Of a stretch of 64,000 bases of DNA, positions 44,896 through 52,931 are shown in pieces; the first letter of the stretch is position 1, and every line of letters begins with the position of its first letter. The DNA lies in NCBI GenBank assembly GCA_944393295.1, contig CALXZR010000039.1, positions 4,689 to 68,688 on the forward strand. The letters run 5' to 3'. Source of the DNA: an uncultured Clostridia bacterium. Its GTDB lineage: Bacteria; Bacillota_A; Clostridia; TANB77; CAG-508. Position numbers and translations under genes: made by a program. The notes below the pieces were generated by a model, which worked only from the letters and a program-made list of their open reading frames with translations, had not been told where the DNA came from and did no database searches.

Positions 44896-45669
44896 ATGTT
44901 ATTAAAAGGTAAAAAAATATTAATAATGGGAATAAGAAATAAATGGAGTATTGCTTTTGGTATAGCAAAATCTGCTTATGAAAATGGTGCTGAGTTAATT
45001 TTTACATATATGGGAGAAGAAAATAAACCAAAAATAGAAGAATTAATTAGTGAATTTAAAGGTAGCAAAGCATATGTTTTAAATGGTGCTTCTGAAGATG
45101 AAATAGTAAAAGAGGTATTTACAAAAATAAAAGAAGAAAATGGAAAAGTAGATGGTATAGTCCATGCTATTGCACATGCAAATACAGAAGACTTACATCA
45201 TGATTTTATTTATACAAGTAAAGAAGGTTTTAGCCACGCAAATGATGTAAGTGCTTATTCTTTTGTGCTTGTAGCTAGAATGGCAAAAGAATTAGATATG
45301 CTAAATGAAAATGCAAGTTTAGTAACTTTAACTTATCATGGTTCTACAAAAGTATTAGAAGGTTATAATGTTATGGGAATTGCAAAAGCAGCCTTAGAGG
45401 CAAGTGTTAGATATTTAGCTGACAATTTAGGAAAAGAGGGAATAAGAGTAAATGCAATATCTGCAGGACCAATAAAGACTCTTTCTGCAAAAGGAATTAA
45501 AGATTTTTCTTCAGTATTAACTGTTGTAGAAGAAAAAGCTCCACTACATAGAAATGTAACAACTGTTCAAGTTGGAAATGTAGCAACTTTCTTATTGAGT
45601 AGTATGTCAGATGCAATCACAGGTCAAGTAGTTTATGCAGATAGCGGATATAATATTATGGGTGTTTAA
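44896..45669 (+). CDS. fabI: Enoyl-ACP reductase, FabI type
   Basis: A 257-aa divergent short-chain dehydrogenase. It opens with KILIMGIRNKWSIAFGIAKSA, the FabI NADH loop; HAIAHANTEDLHHDF follows; the catalytic pair Y157/K164 sits in GYNVMGIAKAALE with the six-residue spacing specific to FabI; ISAGPIKTLSAKGI is the substrate loop. It reduces enoyl-ACP, closing the cycle. Many clostridia use FabK instead, so FabI is a useful trait: it is the triclosan-sensitive class. AAAGGAG precedes the ATG. Last gene of the operon. Confidence 0.92.
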   Translation: MLLKGKKILIMGIRNKWSIAFGIAKSAYENGAELIFTYMGEENKPKIEELISEFKGSKAYVLNGASEDEIVKEVFTKIKEENGKVDGIVHAIAHANTEDLHHDFIYTSKEGFSHANDVSAYSFVLVARMAKELDMLNENASLVTLTYHGSTKVLEGYNVMGIAKAALEASVRYLADNLGKEGIRVNAISAGPIKTLSAKGIKDFSSVLTVVEEKAPLHRNVTTVQVGNVATFLLSSMSDAITGQVVYADSGYNIMGV

Positions 45670-45683
45670 AAAAATATTATTAG

Positions 45684-45719
45684 ATAAATTCCATTTTTAA
45701 AATGGAATTTATTTTTTTG
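45684..45719 (+). terminator. Terminator of the fatty acid operon
   Basis: AAATTCCATTTT pairs with AAAATGGAATTT in a nearly loop-free stem from 45686 to about 45710, followed by ATTTTTTT. Confidence 0.85.
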
Positions 45720-45728
45720 TAAAATCGA

Positions 45729-45757
45729 TTGTAAAAAATATTATTATAATGTATAAT
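45729..45757 (+). promoter_or_regulatory. Promoter of the transglutaminase-like gene
   Basis: TTGTAA (45729-45734), 17-base spacer, TATAAT (45752-45757), about 35 bases before the ATG. Confidence 0.7.
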
Positions 45758-45792
45758 TATGTTGTAAAAAAATATTTTTCTGGGGGATTATT

Positions 45793-47220
45793 ATGAAAAG
45801 AAAATTTTTAATTTCAGCAATTTTTTTAATTGCATTCATTTTAGTTTTAGTTAAACCTAGTTTTGCAACAAATGTATACAATGACACATCATATATTGAT
45901 GGTTTATTAAACTCAGCTCCTCTAAATCCAATGACTACTGGAGTAGAAGGCCTAGATGCAGAGGTGCAAAGAATTATCTCATTAGCTGGACCAACTACAG
46001 CTGATAAAGTTAAATATTGTTTTAATTATCTAATTGATCATGCTGTATATCTTGGAAGAGGAACTACTAATGAATATACACCAATAGATACATCTACATA
46101 TTCATATTATCATTATGATCCAAACAGTATAGATACAACTTTAATAGGAAATGCTGCAACAATATTAACATATCATACAGGAGTATGTGATCATTATTCA
46201 GCAGCTTTTGTAGTTATGACAAGAGCAATTGGATTAGAATCATATTTGGCAGATGGATATATTAATACAAAATCAGGAAGCAAAAATGGTCATGCTTGGT
46301 CTGTAATAAGAATAAATGGTCAAGATTATGTATTTGATCCACAAGCTCAACAAAATTCAAGTTCAGAAGGCTTTTTCTATGGACACACATATAGCTATAC
46401 AAAATGCTATGAGCTTCATACAACTCACGATACAACTTTCAATAATTTTAGAATGCAGTCACCAGCTTTTAGTGCAAAATATTACGCAATGGCAAATCCA
46501 GATGTTGTAAATGCTCTTGGAAGTGATAGTAATGTTTTAATGAGACACTATTTACAATATGGAGCAAGAGAAGGTAGAGTTGCTTCACCAGTATTTATAG
46601 CAGACGATTATTTTTACTATAATCCAGATGTTGAAAAAGCTTGTGGTGGAGATAAAAAAGCAGGATATCTTCATTATATAAGATATGGTATGAGTGAAGG
46701 CAGAAGAGCAAGTAAAGCTTTTACACCTTCAGAATATCAAGAACTAAATTCTGATTTAGCTAATATGAGTACTATTGAATTGCTAAACCATTTTGGAAAT
46801 TTTGGTATATTTGAAGGAAGACAGGCAAGTATAGTATTTAATCCAAGTCAATATGCTGCATACAATAATGATTTAAGAGCAGCATATGGAAATGATTATG
46901 TTGGATTATATAATCATTTTATTGCAATAGGTGCTAAAGAAGGAAGAAAATCTAGTGCAGTTTATTGCGGTGCTGATTATTTAAAATATAATAATGACTT
47001 GAAAACAGCATATGGAAATGATTGTGCTGGAGCTTTAAATCATTTTATACTATATGGTTTAAAGGAATCTAGAAGAACTTGTGCTACTTTTGATCTTCTA
47101 ACATATCAAAGAAATAATAAAGATTTAACAGATGCTTTTTGGATAGGACCTAGTACAAATATTAAATATTATGTACATTATCTATTATTTGGTATGAATG
47201 AAAATAGAAAAGCTTATTAA
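45793..47220 (+). CDS. Secreted transglutaminase-like protein with six 45-residue repeats
   Basis: A 475-aa exported protein: signal peptide (KRKFLISAIFLIAFILVLV, cleavage near residue 25), a transglutaminase-like domain with C132 in GVCDHYS, H167 in GHAWSV and D182 in FDPQ, the complete catalytic triad, then six tandem repeats of about 45 residues from about 225 to the end. Each repeat has the form Y...N.DL/DV..A.G......HY...G..EGR.AS..F. They may bind wall polymer or ligands. The domain could act as a protease or cross-linker; catalysis of cross-linking is not proved. GGGGGA lies six bases before the ATG. Single-gene unit. Confidence 0.85.
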   Translation: MKRKFLISAIFLIAFILVLVKPSFATNVYNDTSYIDGLLNSAPLNPMTTGVEGLDAEVQRIISLAGPTTADKVKYCFNYLIDHAVYLGRGTTNEYTPIDTSTYSYYHYDPNSIDTTLIGNAATILTYHTGVCDHYSAAFVVMTRAIGLESYLADGYINTKSGSKNGHAWSVIRINGQDYVFDPQAQQNSSSEGFFYGHTYSYTKCYELHTTHDTTFNNFRMQSPAFSAKYYAMANPDVVNALGSDSNVLMRHYLQYGAREGRVASPVFIADDYFYYNPDVEKACGGDKKAGYLHYIRYGMSEGRRASKAFTPSEYQELNSDLANMSTIELLNHFGNFGIFEGRQASIVFNPSQYAAYNNDLRAAYGNDYVGLYNHFIAIGAKEGRKSSAVYCGADYLKYNNDLKTAYGNDCAGALNHFILYGLKESRRTCATFDLLTYQRNNKDLTDAFWIGPSTNIKYYVHYLLFGMNENRKAY

Positions 47221-47230
47221 TATAATAAGT

Positions 47231-47265
47231 AAAGAGAGCTTATAAATTAAAGCTCTCTTTTTTAT
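47231..47265. terminator. Bidirectional terminator
   Basis: AAAGAGAGCT (47231-47240) pairs with AGCTCTCTTT (47251-47260), with Ts on the plus side and a T-rich tail on the minus side. It separates convergent genes. Confidence 0.85.
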
Positions 47266-47738
47266 TATTTGTACAGTTTTTTACTGAATTTAAAAGTTTC
47301 TAGTAAACTACAATATTTATCCACTAAGCAAAGTATAAAAGCTTCTTTACATTTGGGAATTTTTCTAAAAGTTAATGGCCACATATGACTAGAAATCATA
47401 TTTTCTTCAATTAAATTAATATCTTTAAAATAAGTTTTAGCATTTTTTAGAGAAACAACAGGATGAAAAAAGCCATGCAGACGGTGAGTCATTGATTTTT
47501 CATGCCAATCATATAAATAAAAATCGTGAAGAAAAGCCCCTCTAATTAAAGAACTGTAATCTACATTATAGTTTTTTTCTTTGGCAATTCTAAAACAAAT
47601 ATATGAAACATAAAAGCAATGATTAAAAGTAGAAGTATTTCCATGTTGAATATATTTTTTCATTTCAAAAACTTTTTCTACTTTTTCAATTTCTTGTATT
47701 TCATTTAAAAAGAATTTTTTATCTTTAAAGCTAAGCAA
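47265..47738 (-). CDS. HD-domain phosphohydrolase-like protein
   Basis: A 157-aa HD-superfamily protein. Metal motifs: FNHCFYVSYI (first His), RGAFLHDFYLYDW (the HD pair), HRLHGFFHP and the distal CLVDKYCSL (Asp). This small stand-alone type is widespread in clostridia, annotated only as phosphohydrolase; the substrate is unknown. The start is TTG at 47738, supported by GGAGG seven bases upstream; the nearby ATG is out of frame. It converges with the transglutaminase-like gene on a shared terminator. Confidence 0.78.
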   Translation of the reverse strand: MLSFKDKKFFLNEIQEIEKVEKVFEMKKYIQHGNTSTFNHCFYVSYICFRIAKEKNYNVDYSSLIRGAFLHDFYLYDWHEKSMTHRLHGFFHPVVSLKNAKTYFKDINLIEENMISSHMWPLTFRKIPKCKEAFILCLVDKYCSLLETFKFSKKLYK

Positions 47739-47804
47739 TTCATTTCCTCCTATTTTACTTTAATATTATACCCCAGTTTTTTTAGATTGTAAACAAAAGT
47801 TATG

Positions 47805-47834
47805 TTGGAAATTTTTTTGAATTAGTGTTATAAT
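47805..47834 (+). promoter_or_regulatory. Promoter of the acyl-ACP thioesterase gene
   Basis: TTGGAA (47805-47810), 18-base spacer, TATAAT (47829-47834), about 50 bases before the ATG. Confidence 0.65.
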
Positions 47835-47884
47835 ATACCCTAGATTTTGTAATAATATCTAAAATTAGAAAGGACTTAAATAAA

Positions 47885-48607
47885 ATGTATGTAGAGCAAA
47901 AATTTTTTATAGGACTACAAGATATAGATGCTTCAAATAAAATCACAAATAAAGCAATCCTAAGCTTTTTAGAAGATGCCGGTGGAGTACATTCAAACCT
48001 AGCTGGATTTGGATTAAAGACTATTAAAGAAACTAATTTTAGTTGGATTATCTTAAATTGGAAATTGAAAGTATTTAAAAGAGCTGATTATGCAGATACA
48101 ATAACAGTAAGAACTTGGTCTGCAAAAGCTGATAAATTATATGCATATCGTGATTTTGAAGTTATTAATGAAGTTGGAGAAATAATTGCAATAGCTACTT
48201 CTAAATGGATTTCTGTAAATTTAAAAACAGGTAAAATTAATAAATTAACAGATGAAATAATAAAACCATACAAAGGAGAAAATAGACATGTTTTTCCAGA
48301 ATATGACTTTCCAAAAATAGAAGAGCCAAAACAAATTGATTCTTCTGTGGAATATGCAATAAATAGACAAATGATAGATATAAATAAGCATGTGCATAAT
48401 ATTTGCTATTATGATTTAGCAGAAATTGCAATGCCAGAAGAGGTTATAGACAAAACAGAATTTAATAATATTGAAATAATGTATAAAAAAGAAATTAAAT
48501 TAGGCGAAATTGTAAAATGCAATTATTCTAAATTAAACAATGAAAACATAATTGTAATAAAAAGTGAAGATGAAAAGATTTTACATGCTATTGTAAAATT
48601 AAGTTAG
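47885..48607 (+). CDS. Acyl-ACP thioesterase
   Basis: A 240-aa double hot-dog thioesterase of the FatA/FatB-like bacterial family. The first hot-dog has ILSFLEDAGGVHSNLAGFG and SWIILNWKLKVFKRADYAD; the second has INKHVHNICYYDLAEIAMP with the Asn/His type active-site motif of this family. It hydrolyses acyl-ACP to release free fatty acid. The gene lies 2.2 kb beyond the fatty acid operon that supplies its substrate, under its own promoter. Together with the acyl ligase at the head of that operon it suggests control of acyl-ACP in both directions. Confidence 0.87.
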   Translation: MYVEQKFFIGLQDIDASNKITNKAILSFLEDAGGVHSNLAGFGLKTIKETNFSWIILNWKLKVFKRADYADTITVRTWSAKADKLYAYRDFEVINEVGEIIAIATSKWISVNLKTGKINKLTDEIIKPYKGENRHVFPEYDFPKIEEPKQIDSSVEYAINRQMIDINKHVHNICYYDLAEIAMPEEVIDKTEFNNIEIMYKKEIKLGEIVKCNYSKLNNENIIVIKSEDEKILHAIVKLS

Positions 48608-48655
48608 TATTTAATTTTGAAAATATAAAAAATATAGAAAGTAATACACTTTGTA

Positions 48656-48684
48656 TTGACGAACAAATATTTCTATGATATTAT
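48656..48684 (+). promoter_or_regulatory. dinB promoter overlapped by an SOS-box-like sequence
   Basis: TTGACG (48656-48661), 17-base spacer, TATTAT (48679-48684). GAACAAATATTT (48661-48672) lies over the -35 and spacer; it differs by one base from the Gram-positive LexA pattern GAAC-N4-GTTY. The identical 12-mer recurs at 49995-50006. Confidence 0.6.
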
Positions 48685-48714
48685 TTATACAAACAAAAGT
48701 TTTAAGGTGATATT

Positions 48715-49926
48715 ATGGAACGAAAAATTTTACATGTAGATGTTAATAATGCTTTTCTATCTTGGACTGCTGTAGAAATGCTAAAAAATGGTTCCAAATT
48801 AGATATAAGAACAATACCATCTATCATTGGTGGAGATGAAGAAAGACGTTCTGGAATAGTTTTAGCTAAAAGTCCAATAGCTAAAAAATTTGGAATCGTT
48901 ACAGGAGAGCCAATATATTTTGCTAAAAAGAAATGTAACAATCTTCAGATTTTTAAAAGTGATTTTGAAATATATAGAAAATCTTCAGACAATTTATTTA
49001 AATTTCTTTTAAACTACACAGATATAATTGAAAGATTTAGTATAGATGAATGCTTTATGGATCTAACAGGATATCTAATGGATAGAGAAATTTTAGACGT
49101 AGCTAAAGAGATAAACAAAAAAGTCTATGAGAAGTTTGGTTTTACTGTTAATATAGGAATATCCTCAAATAAATTATTAGCCAAAATGGCATCTGATTTT
49201 GAAAAGCCAAATAAAATACATACTTTGTATAGAGAAGAAATACCAGAAAAAATGTGGCCTTTGCCAGTTTCAGAACTATTTATGATTGGAAGAAAAACTG
49301 TTCCTAAGCTTTTAAATATGCAAATTAAAACAATTGGAGATCTTGCAAAAACAGATAAGAATTTGTTAAATAAAAAATTCGGAAAACATGGTATATTAAT
49401 GTGGGAATATGCAAATGGAATAGATTCATCAGAAGTAAACAATAAAAAAGAGCTTCCAAAAAGTATAGGAAATTCTGTTACTTTACCTAAAGATGTTTTT
49501 ACTAAAGAAGATATAGAAAAAATACTAGTTGCTTTAGCAGAACAGGTAACATATAGACTTAGAAAATACAATTTATTGGCTAATGTAGTAAATATTCAAC
49601 TTAGAACCAATCAATTTCAAGACTATTCTCATCAAAAAAAGTTAAAGGCACCCTCTTCTAGCACAAAGGAAATTATAGAACTAGCAAAAGAAATATTAGA
49701 GCAAATGCAATTAACAGAACCAATTAGGTTAATTGGTTTAAGAGTAGATAATTTAGAAAATAAAGATGAGGTTCAAATGTCTTTTTTCACTACTGATGAA
49801 AAACAGAATAAATTAGATAAAGCAATTGATGAACTTAAACAAAAATATGGATATACTAAAATTACAAGAGCTGGAAAACTAGATGTAAACGAAGTAAACT
49901 ATCAAGAAAATAAATATAAAAAATAA
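48715..49926 (+). CDS. dinB: Y-family DNA polymerase IV
   Basis: A 403-aa translesion polymerase. Catalytic acids: D9 in HVDVNNAFLSW, and D111/E112 in FSIDECFMDLTG. GISSNKLLAKMASDFEKPN and FMIGRKTVPKLLNM (HhH thumb motif) follow, then the little-finger domain with VTYRLRKYNLLANVVNIQLR. In place of the usual FYA steric-gate motif it has NNAFLSW, as in the clostridial sub-branch. The C-terminus lacks a clear QLSLF beta-clamp peptide but has EVQMSFF, a plausible clamp-binding motif. AAGGTG precedes the ATG. The upstream box suggests control by LexA. Confidence 0.9.
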   Translation: MERKILHVDVNNAFLSWTAVEMLKNGSKLDIRTIPSIIGGDEERRSGIVLAKSPIAKKFGIVTGEPIYFAKKKCNNLQIFKSDFEIYRKSSDNLFKFLLNYTDIIERFSIDECFMDLTGYLMDREILDVAKEINKKVYEKFGFTVNIGISSNKLLAKMASDFEKPNKIHTLYREEIPEKMWPLPVSELFMIGRKTVPKLLNMQIKTIGDLAKTDKNLLNKKFGKHGILMWEYANGIDSSEVNNKKELPKSIGNSVTLPKDVFTKEDIEKILVALAEQVTYRLRKYNLLANVVNIQLRTNQFQDYSHQKKLKAPSSSTKEIIELAKEILEQMQLTEPIRLIGLRVDNLENKDEVQMSFFTTDEKQNKLDKAIDELKQKYGYTKITRAGKLDVNEVNYQENKYKK

Positions 49927-49975
49927 AAGCAAACATTTTTTTGTTAAAGTATTGACAAGGAACTTATGTTTGCTT
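49927..49975. repeat. 10-bp inverted repeat across the intergenic region after dinB
   Basis: AAGCAAACAT (49927-49936) and ATGTTTGCTT (49966-49975) are perfect complements separated by 29 bases. The right arm overlaps the spacer of the next promoter and the GAAC-TTAT-GTTT box. It may be a terminator stem for dinB or part of an operator. Confidence 0.5.
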
Positions 49976-49980
49976 ATAAT
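49952..49980 (+). promoter_or_regulatory. Consensus promoter with an SOS box in its spacer
   Basis: TTGACA (49952-49957), exactly 17 bases, TATAAT (49975-49980): the only perfect consensus promoter in the window. The spacer contains GAAC-TTAT-GTTT (49960-49971), fitting GAAC-N4-GTTY. A repressor there would fully block a very strong promoter, the usual SOS arrangement. Confidence 0.75.
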
Positions 49981-49994
49981 ATATTTACAGAAAC

Positions 49995-50006
49995 GAACAA
50001 ATATTT
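49995..50006 (+). promoter_or_regulatory. Second SOS-like box
   Basis: GAACAAATATTT just downstream of the expected transcription start, identical to the 12 bases in the dinB promoter. Confidence 0.5.
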
Positions 50007-50021
50007 GCAAAGGAGAAAATT

Positions 50022-50198
50022 ATGAAGGAAAAGAAATTTAGATTAAGTTTAGCAAAAACTCTTAGAAATATATCTTTTTTTATGGTACTTTTTATTTTTA
50101 CTAATATTTTTTATTATAGTAGTTCTTCATATACAAATAATACTAAAAATAAGCATGTACAAGAAAACGAAAAAATAGAAATAGTATATACTAAATAG
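50022..50198 (+). CDS. 58-aa single-pass membrane peptide, possible SOS-induced division inhibitor
   Basis: ATG at 50022 with AAGGAG seven bases upstream. It encodes a basic N-terminus (KEKKFRLSLAKTL), one hydrophobic helix (FFMVLFIFTNIFYY, residues 20-33), a Ser/Asn stretch and a charged tail. It lies behind the strongest promoter of the window, with two SOS-like boxes, and beside dinB and a site-specific recombinase. In Bacillus the SOS division inhibitor YneA is also a small protein with an N-terminal membrane helix, encoded near a recombinase gene. The comparison rests on layout and control only; no LysM domain is present here. The 3' end overlaps a hairpin. Confidence 0.6.
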   Translation: MKEKKFRLSLAKTLRNISFFMVLFIFTNIFYYSSSSYTNNTKNKHVQENEKIEIVYTK

Positions 50199-50212
50199 TA
50201 AATACTATTTCT
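50177..50212. terminator. Convergent hairpin
   Basis: AGAAATAGTAT (50177-50187) pairs perfectly with ATACTATTTCT (50202-50212), spanning the stop codon of the small gene. No strong T run on either side, so a terminator function is only likely. Confidence 0.5.
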
Positions 50213-50265
50213 AAATATAGCCTTTTTATTACAAACCCTTTTATTCAAAATTGTATTTATATATT

Positions 50266-51315
50266 TTAATTTTCAGAATTATTAGAAGCAGGAGAGGAAT
50301 TATTTATGTTCATTTCAGTAGATAAAGGATTATGTTCAACAGCACTACGAATTTGTTCATTGTCTACATGTGTATAAATTTCTGTTGTAGAAATACTTTC
50401 GTGCCCTAACAATTCTTGAAGCGCTCTTATATCAACATTTCCATACTTATACATTAGAGTTGCAGCAGTATGTCTTAATTTATGAACAGAATATTTATCT
50501 GGCCTTTCAATATTAGCTAGTTTTATTTCTTGTTTTACAATATACTGAACAGTTCTTTTGCTAATACGCTTTTTTTGTTCACTCAAAAATAAGGCGTCTC
50601 TAGAGTTATATTTTACAGCATCATGTGGTCTAACAGCTAAATAACTTTTTATTGCAGATATACAAGCATCATTTAAATAAATGGTTCTTTCTTTATTTCC
50701 CTTACCAATAACATTTAATTTTCTATTTTCAAAATCTATATCGCTTATATTTATACCAATAAGCTCTGATAAACGCATTCCACAATTTAAAAGTAGGGTA
50801 ATCATTGCAAAATCTCTAATACTATTATCATGATTGCCGTGGCCAGTTCCTTTTGGCACCCTTGTAGTTTCTAATAATTTTTTACTCTCCTCTAAAGTCA
50901 AATATTTAGGTAATCTTTTATCTAATTTTGGGCTTTCTAAATCTTGAGTAGGGTTATTTGGAATTCTTTTTGTTTTATTGCATAAATATGTAAAAAAAGT
51001 TCTAAGACTAGCTGTTTTTCTAGCTAAAGTTGCAGGTTTACTATTATAGTTTTCTTTTAAATATGCTAAAAAGGAGTGAATATCTTGAAGATTTATTTTT
51101 TTTATAATTTCTAAATTCATTTCATTAATAGGAATTTGTTTTATTTCTTCTATAGATTTTATTTTTACCATATTATATTTATATTTAATAAATTTTAGAA
51201 AGTGAGAGATGTCATAATTATATTCTTTCACAGTATTATTAGACTTATTTAAAATAGTAGATATATATGCTAAAAAATCATTTAAAAATTCTGGATTTTG
51301 CTCATTATTAATCAT
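50266..51315 (-). CDS. Tyrosine recombinase, XerC/XerD-like
   Basis: A 349-aa integrase-family recombinase. N-terminal SAM-like core-binding domain (FLNDFLAYISTILNKSNNT), catalytic domain with Arg in LLNCGMRLSELIGI, Lys in NVIGKGNKERTIYLN, HKLRHTAATLMYKYG (His-x-x-Arg), LQELLGHESISTTEIYTH with the final His and the nucleophile Tyr in TEIYTH. The last 25 residues are a polar tail. The architecture fits a chromosome dimer resolvase better than a phage integrase. The ATG has AAAGGAA upstream. It converges with the small SOS gene. No att-like repeats were found beside it. Confidence 0.87.
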   Translation of the reverse strand: MINNEQNPEFLNDFLAYISTILNKSNNTVKEYNYDISHFLKFIKYKYNMVKIKSIEEIKQIPINEMNLEIIKKINLQDIHSFLAYLKENYNSKPATLARKTASLRTFFTYLCNKTKRIPNNPTQDLESPKLDKRLPKYLTLEESKKLLETTRVPKGTGHGNHDNSIRDFAMITLLLNCGMRLSELIGINISDIDFENRKLNVIGKGNKERTIYLNDACISAIKSYLAVRPHDAVKYNSRDALFLSEQKKRISKRTVQYIVKQEIKLANIERPDKYSVHKLRHTAATLMYKYGNVDIRALQELLGHESISTTEIYTHVDNEQIRSAVEHNPLSTEMNINNSSPASNNSEN

Positions 51316-51356
51316 TAGTAATTTCCTTTCAAAATAAATTTATCAAATTTAAATTA

Positions 51357-51385
51357 ATTATATAGATAAAATAGTTAAATTACAA
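51357..51385 (-). promoter_or_regulatory. Promoter of the Xer gene
   Basis: On the minus strand TTGTAA (51385-51380), 17 bases, TATAAT (51362-51357), about 42 bases before the ATG. Confidence 0.7.
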
Positions 51386-51518
51386 TAATAAAAATAAATT
51401 TTGTGCAAAGTCAACAAGAAATACTAAATTAGAAATTTTTTGAAATATCTAGCATAAAAATATATTTATGTTATAATAAATATGAATAAAATAAACTTTT
51501 GAAAGGTTTAATATATTT

Positions 51519-52826
51519 ATGAAATTAAAAAATAAAAATATAATAAAGATTACACTATATGTTCTATTAGTTGTATTAGTATATATTATAATATTTTCAA
51601 TATTCAAGGTTGACAAGGCAGAGGAAGAATTAGATGTAAATAATTTAGCATCTAATATAGAAATTACTGATAACGAGTTACTTCCAACTCCGGATCGAAT
51701 AATATTTAAGAATAGAAATAATCAATATATAATAATAGATTATGGAACAAATGAATATAAAATAATTTATTCTGAATTATATAATAGAATGACAAATCTT
51801 ATAGACGGAAAAGTTTATTCTGAGCAAGAAATAAGTGGAATGCAAAATAGTGGAAGTTTTATAGAATTTGATTATAATACAAAAAGTAAAAATTTTGTTT
51901 TTATGTTTGATAAAAATGAAATAGGAGTTATAAAAAGATTTTCAGATAGTGGACAAGTTATAAAAACATCATTGGAGAATAAAGAAACTTTATTAGAATT
52001 AATAGAGAAATTAACAAAGGATAAAACAAAATATGATTTTAATAAAGAATATAATTATACATCAGAAAATAAGTTAAATGAAGTTCCAAGTGATTTGGGA
52101 TTTTCAGAAGTAAGACAAGGTGTTTATCAAAAAATTTTTAACGATACAGAAAGCAATTATCAAAACATATTAGAAAAACTAAACTTTCAAACAAATACAG
52201 AAATAGCTAATATTGATTTTAATAAATATTCTATAATATTAACAATATCACAATACGAAATAAAACAAATAGAGCAAAATATTGGTAGTATAAAATATGA
52301 ATTTGGAGAATTTTTAGATAAATATAATGTTAATTTTTTAGCTGTAAGTAATGTTGTTAATATAAACTGTATTTACTATAATGTAACAGACTTAAGCGAA
52401 TATACAACTGTGAAGAATGAAACAAATACAAACAAAGATGAATATTCAGTTGATTACTACATAGAAAATTCAAAATATTATGCAATAACAAATGATGAAA
52501 AAATAGAAATAATTTCATTAGAAAAAGCTTGTGATATAGCAGATGAGGAAGCTAAAGATACAAAGTATCAATATCAACCTTGGAAATCTGAATTTTATAC
52601 TAGAGGAAAAGATAAAAATGATTTTATTTCAGCTGAATTAATTTCAAATCTAAGTGATATTAGTAAATTTTATCATTGGAATGAGGAATGGAAAAAGAGC
52701 GAATATGAAGGAATTTTAATGTGGAAAATAAGATTATTTGACGAAAATGATCCATTAACAAGTTTATATATTTATATTAATGCTATAAATGGAAATGTTA
52801 TAGGTGCTGGAGCTTCTAGCGATTAA
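51519..52826 (+). CDS. Hypothetical single-pass membrane protein
   Basis: A 435-aa protein with one transmembrane helix at about residues 10-27 and a large extracytoplasmic part of alternating strands and helices. The C-terminus (about 330-435) begins with a helix in ISLEKACDIADEEA and ends with KIRLFDENDP and YIYINAINGNVIGAG, a PepSY-like pattern shared with the 299-aa protein at 30.9 kb. I see no catalytic motif and do not recognise a family beyond that. AAAGG precedes the ATG. It is a single-gene unit. Confidence 0.7.
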   Translation: MKLKNKNIIKITLYVLLVVLVYIIIFSIFKVDKAEEELDVNNLASNIEITDNELLPTPDRIIFKNRNNQYIIIDYGTNEYKIIYSELYNRMTNLIDGKVYSEQEISGMQNSGSFIEFDYNTKSKNFVFMFDKNEIGVIKRFSDSGQVIKTSLENKETLLELIEKLTKDKTKYDFNKEYNYTSENKLNEVPSDLGFSEVRQGVYQKIFNDTESNYQNILEKLNFQTNTEIANIDFNKYSIILTISQYEIKQIEQNIGSIKYEFGEFLDKYNVNFLAVSNVVNINCIYYNVTDLSEYTTVKNETNTNKDEYSVDYYIENSKYYAITNDEKIEIISLEKACDIADEEAKDTKYQYQPWKSEFYTRGKDKNDFISAELISNLSDISKFYHWNEEWKKSEYEGILMWKIRLFDENDPLTSLYIYINAINGNVIGAGASSD

Positions 52827-52857
52827 AATTTAGGAATATTTTAAAGAGAAAACGAAA

Positions 52858-52897
52858 ACCGGAAGCCAAGAGCTTAATTACTCTCCTAGCTACCGGT
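52858..52897 (-). terminator. Terminator of the 92-aa island gene
   Basis: An imperfect GC-rich stem with ACCGG at both ends (52858-52862 and complement up to 52897) and internal AGC/GAG pairs. On the minus strand it is followed by TTTTCGTTTTC, so it acts on the minus-strand gene. Confidence 0.6.
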
Positions 52898-52931
52898 ATA
52901 TCGTAAATCTTTTGGAATTAATTAATTGGGT

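Noticed and set aside
46316..46510. 64-aa frame within the transglutaminase-like gene
   Set aside because: Out-of-frame shadow of a gene with complete signal peptide and catalytic triad.
50266..51315. Phage or integrative-element integrase
   Set aside because: Architecture and context fit Xer recombinases; no att repeats, tRNA gene or phage genes nearby.
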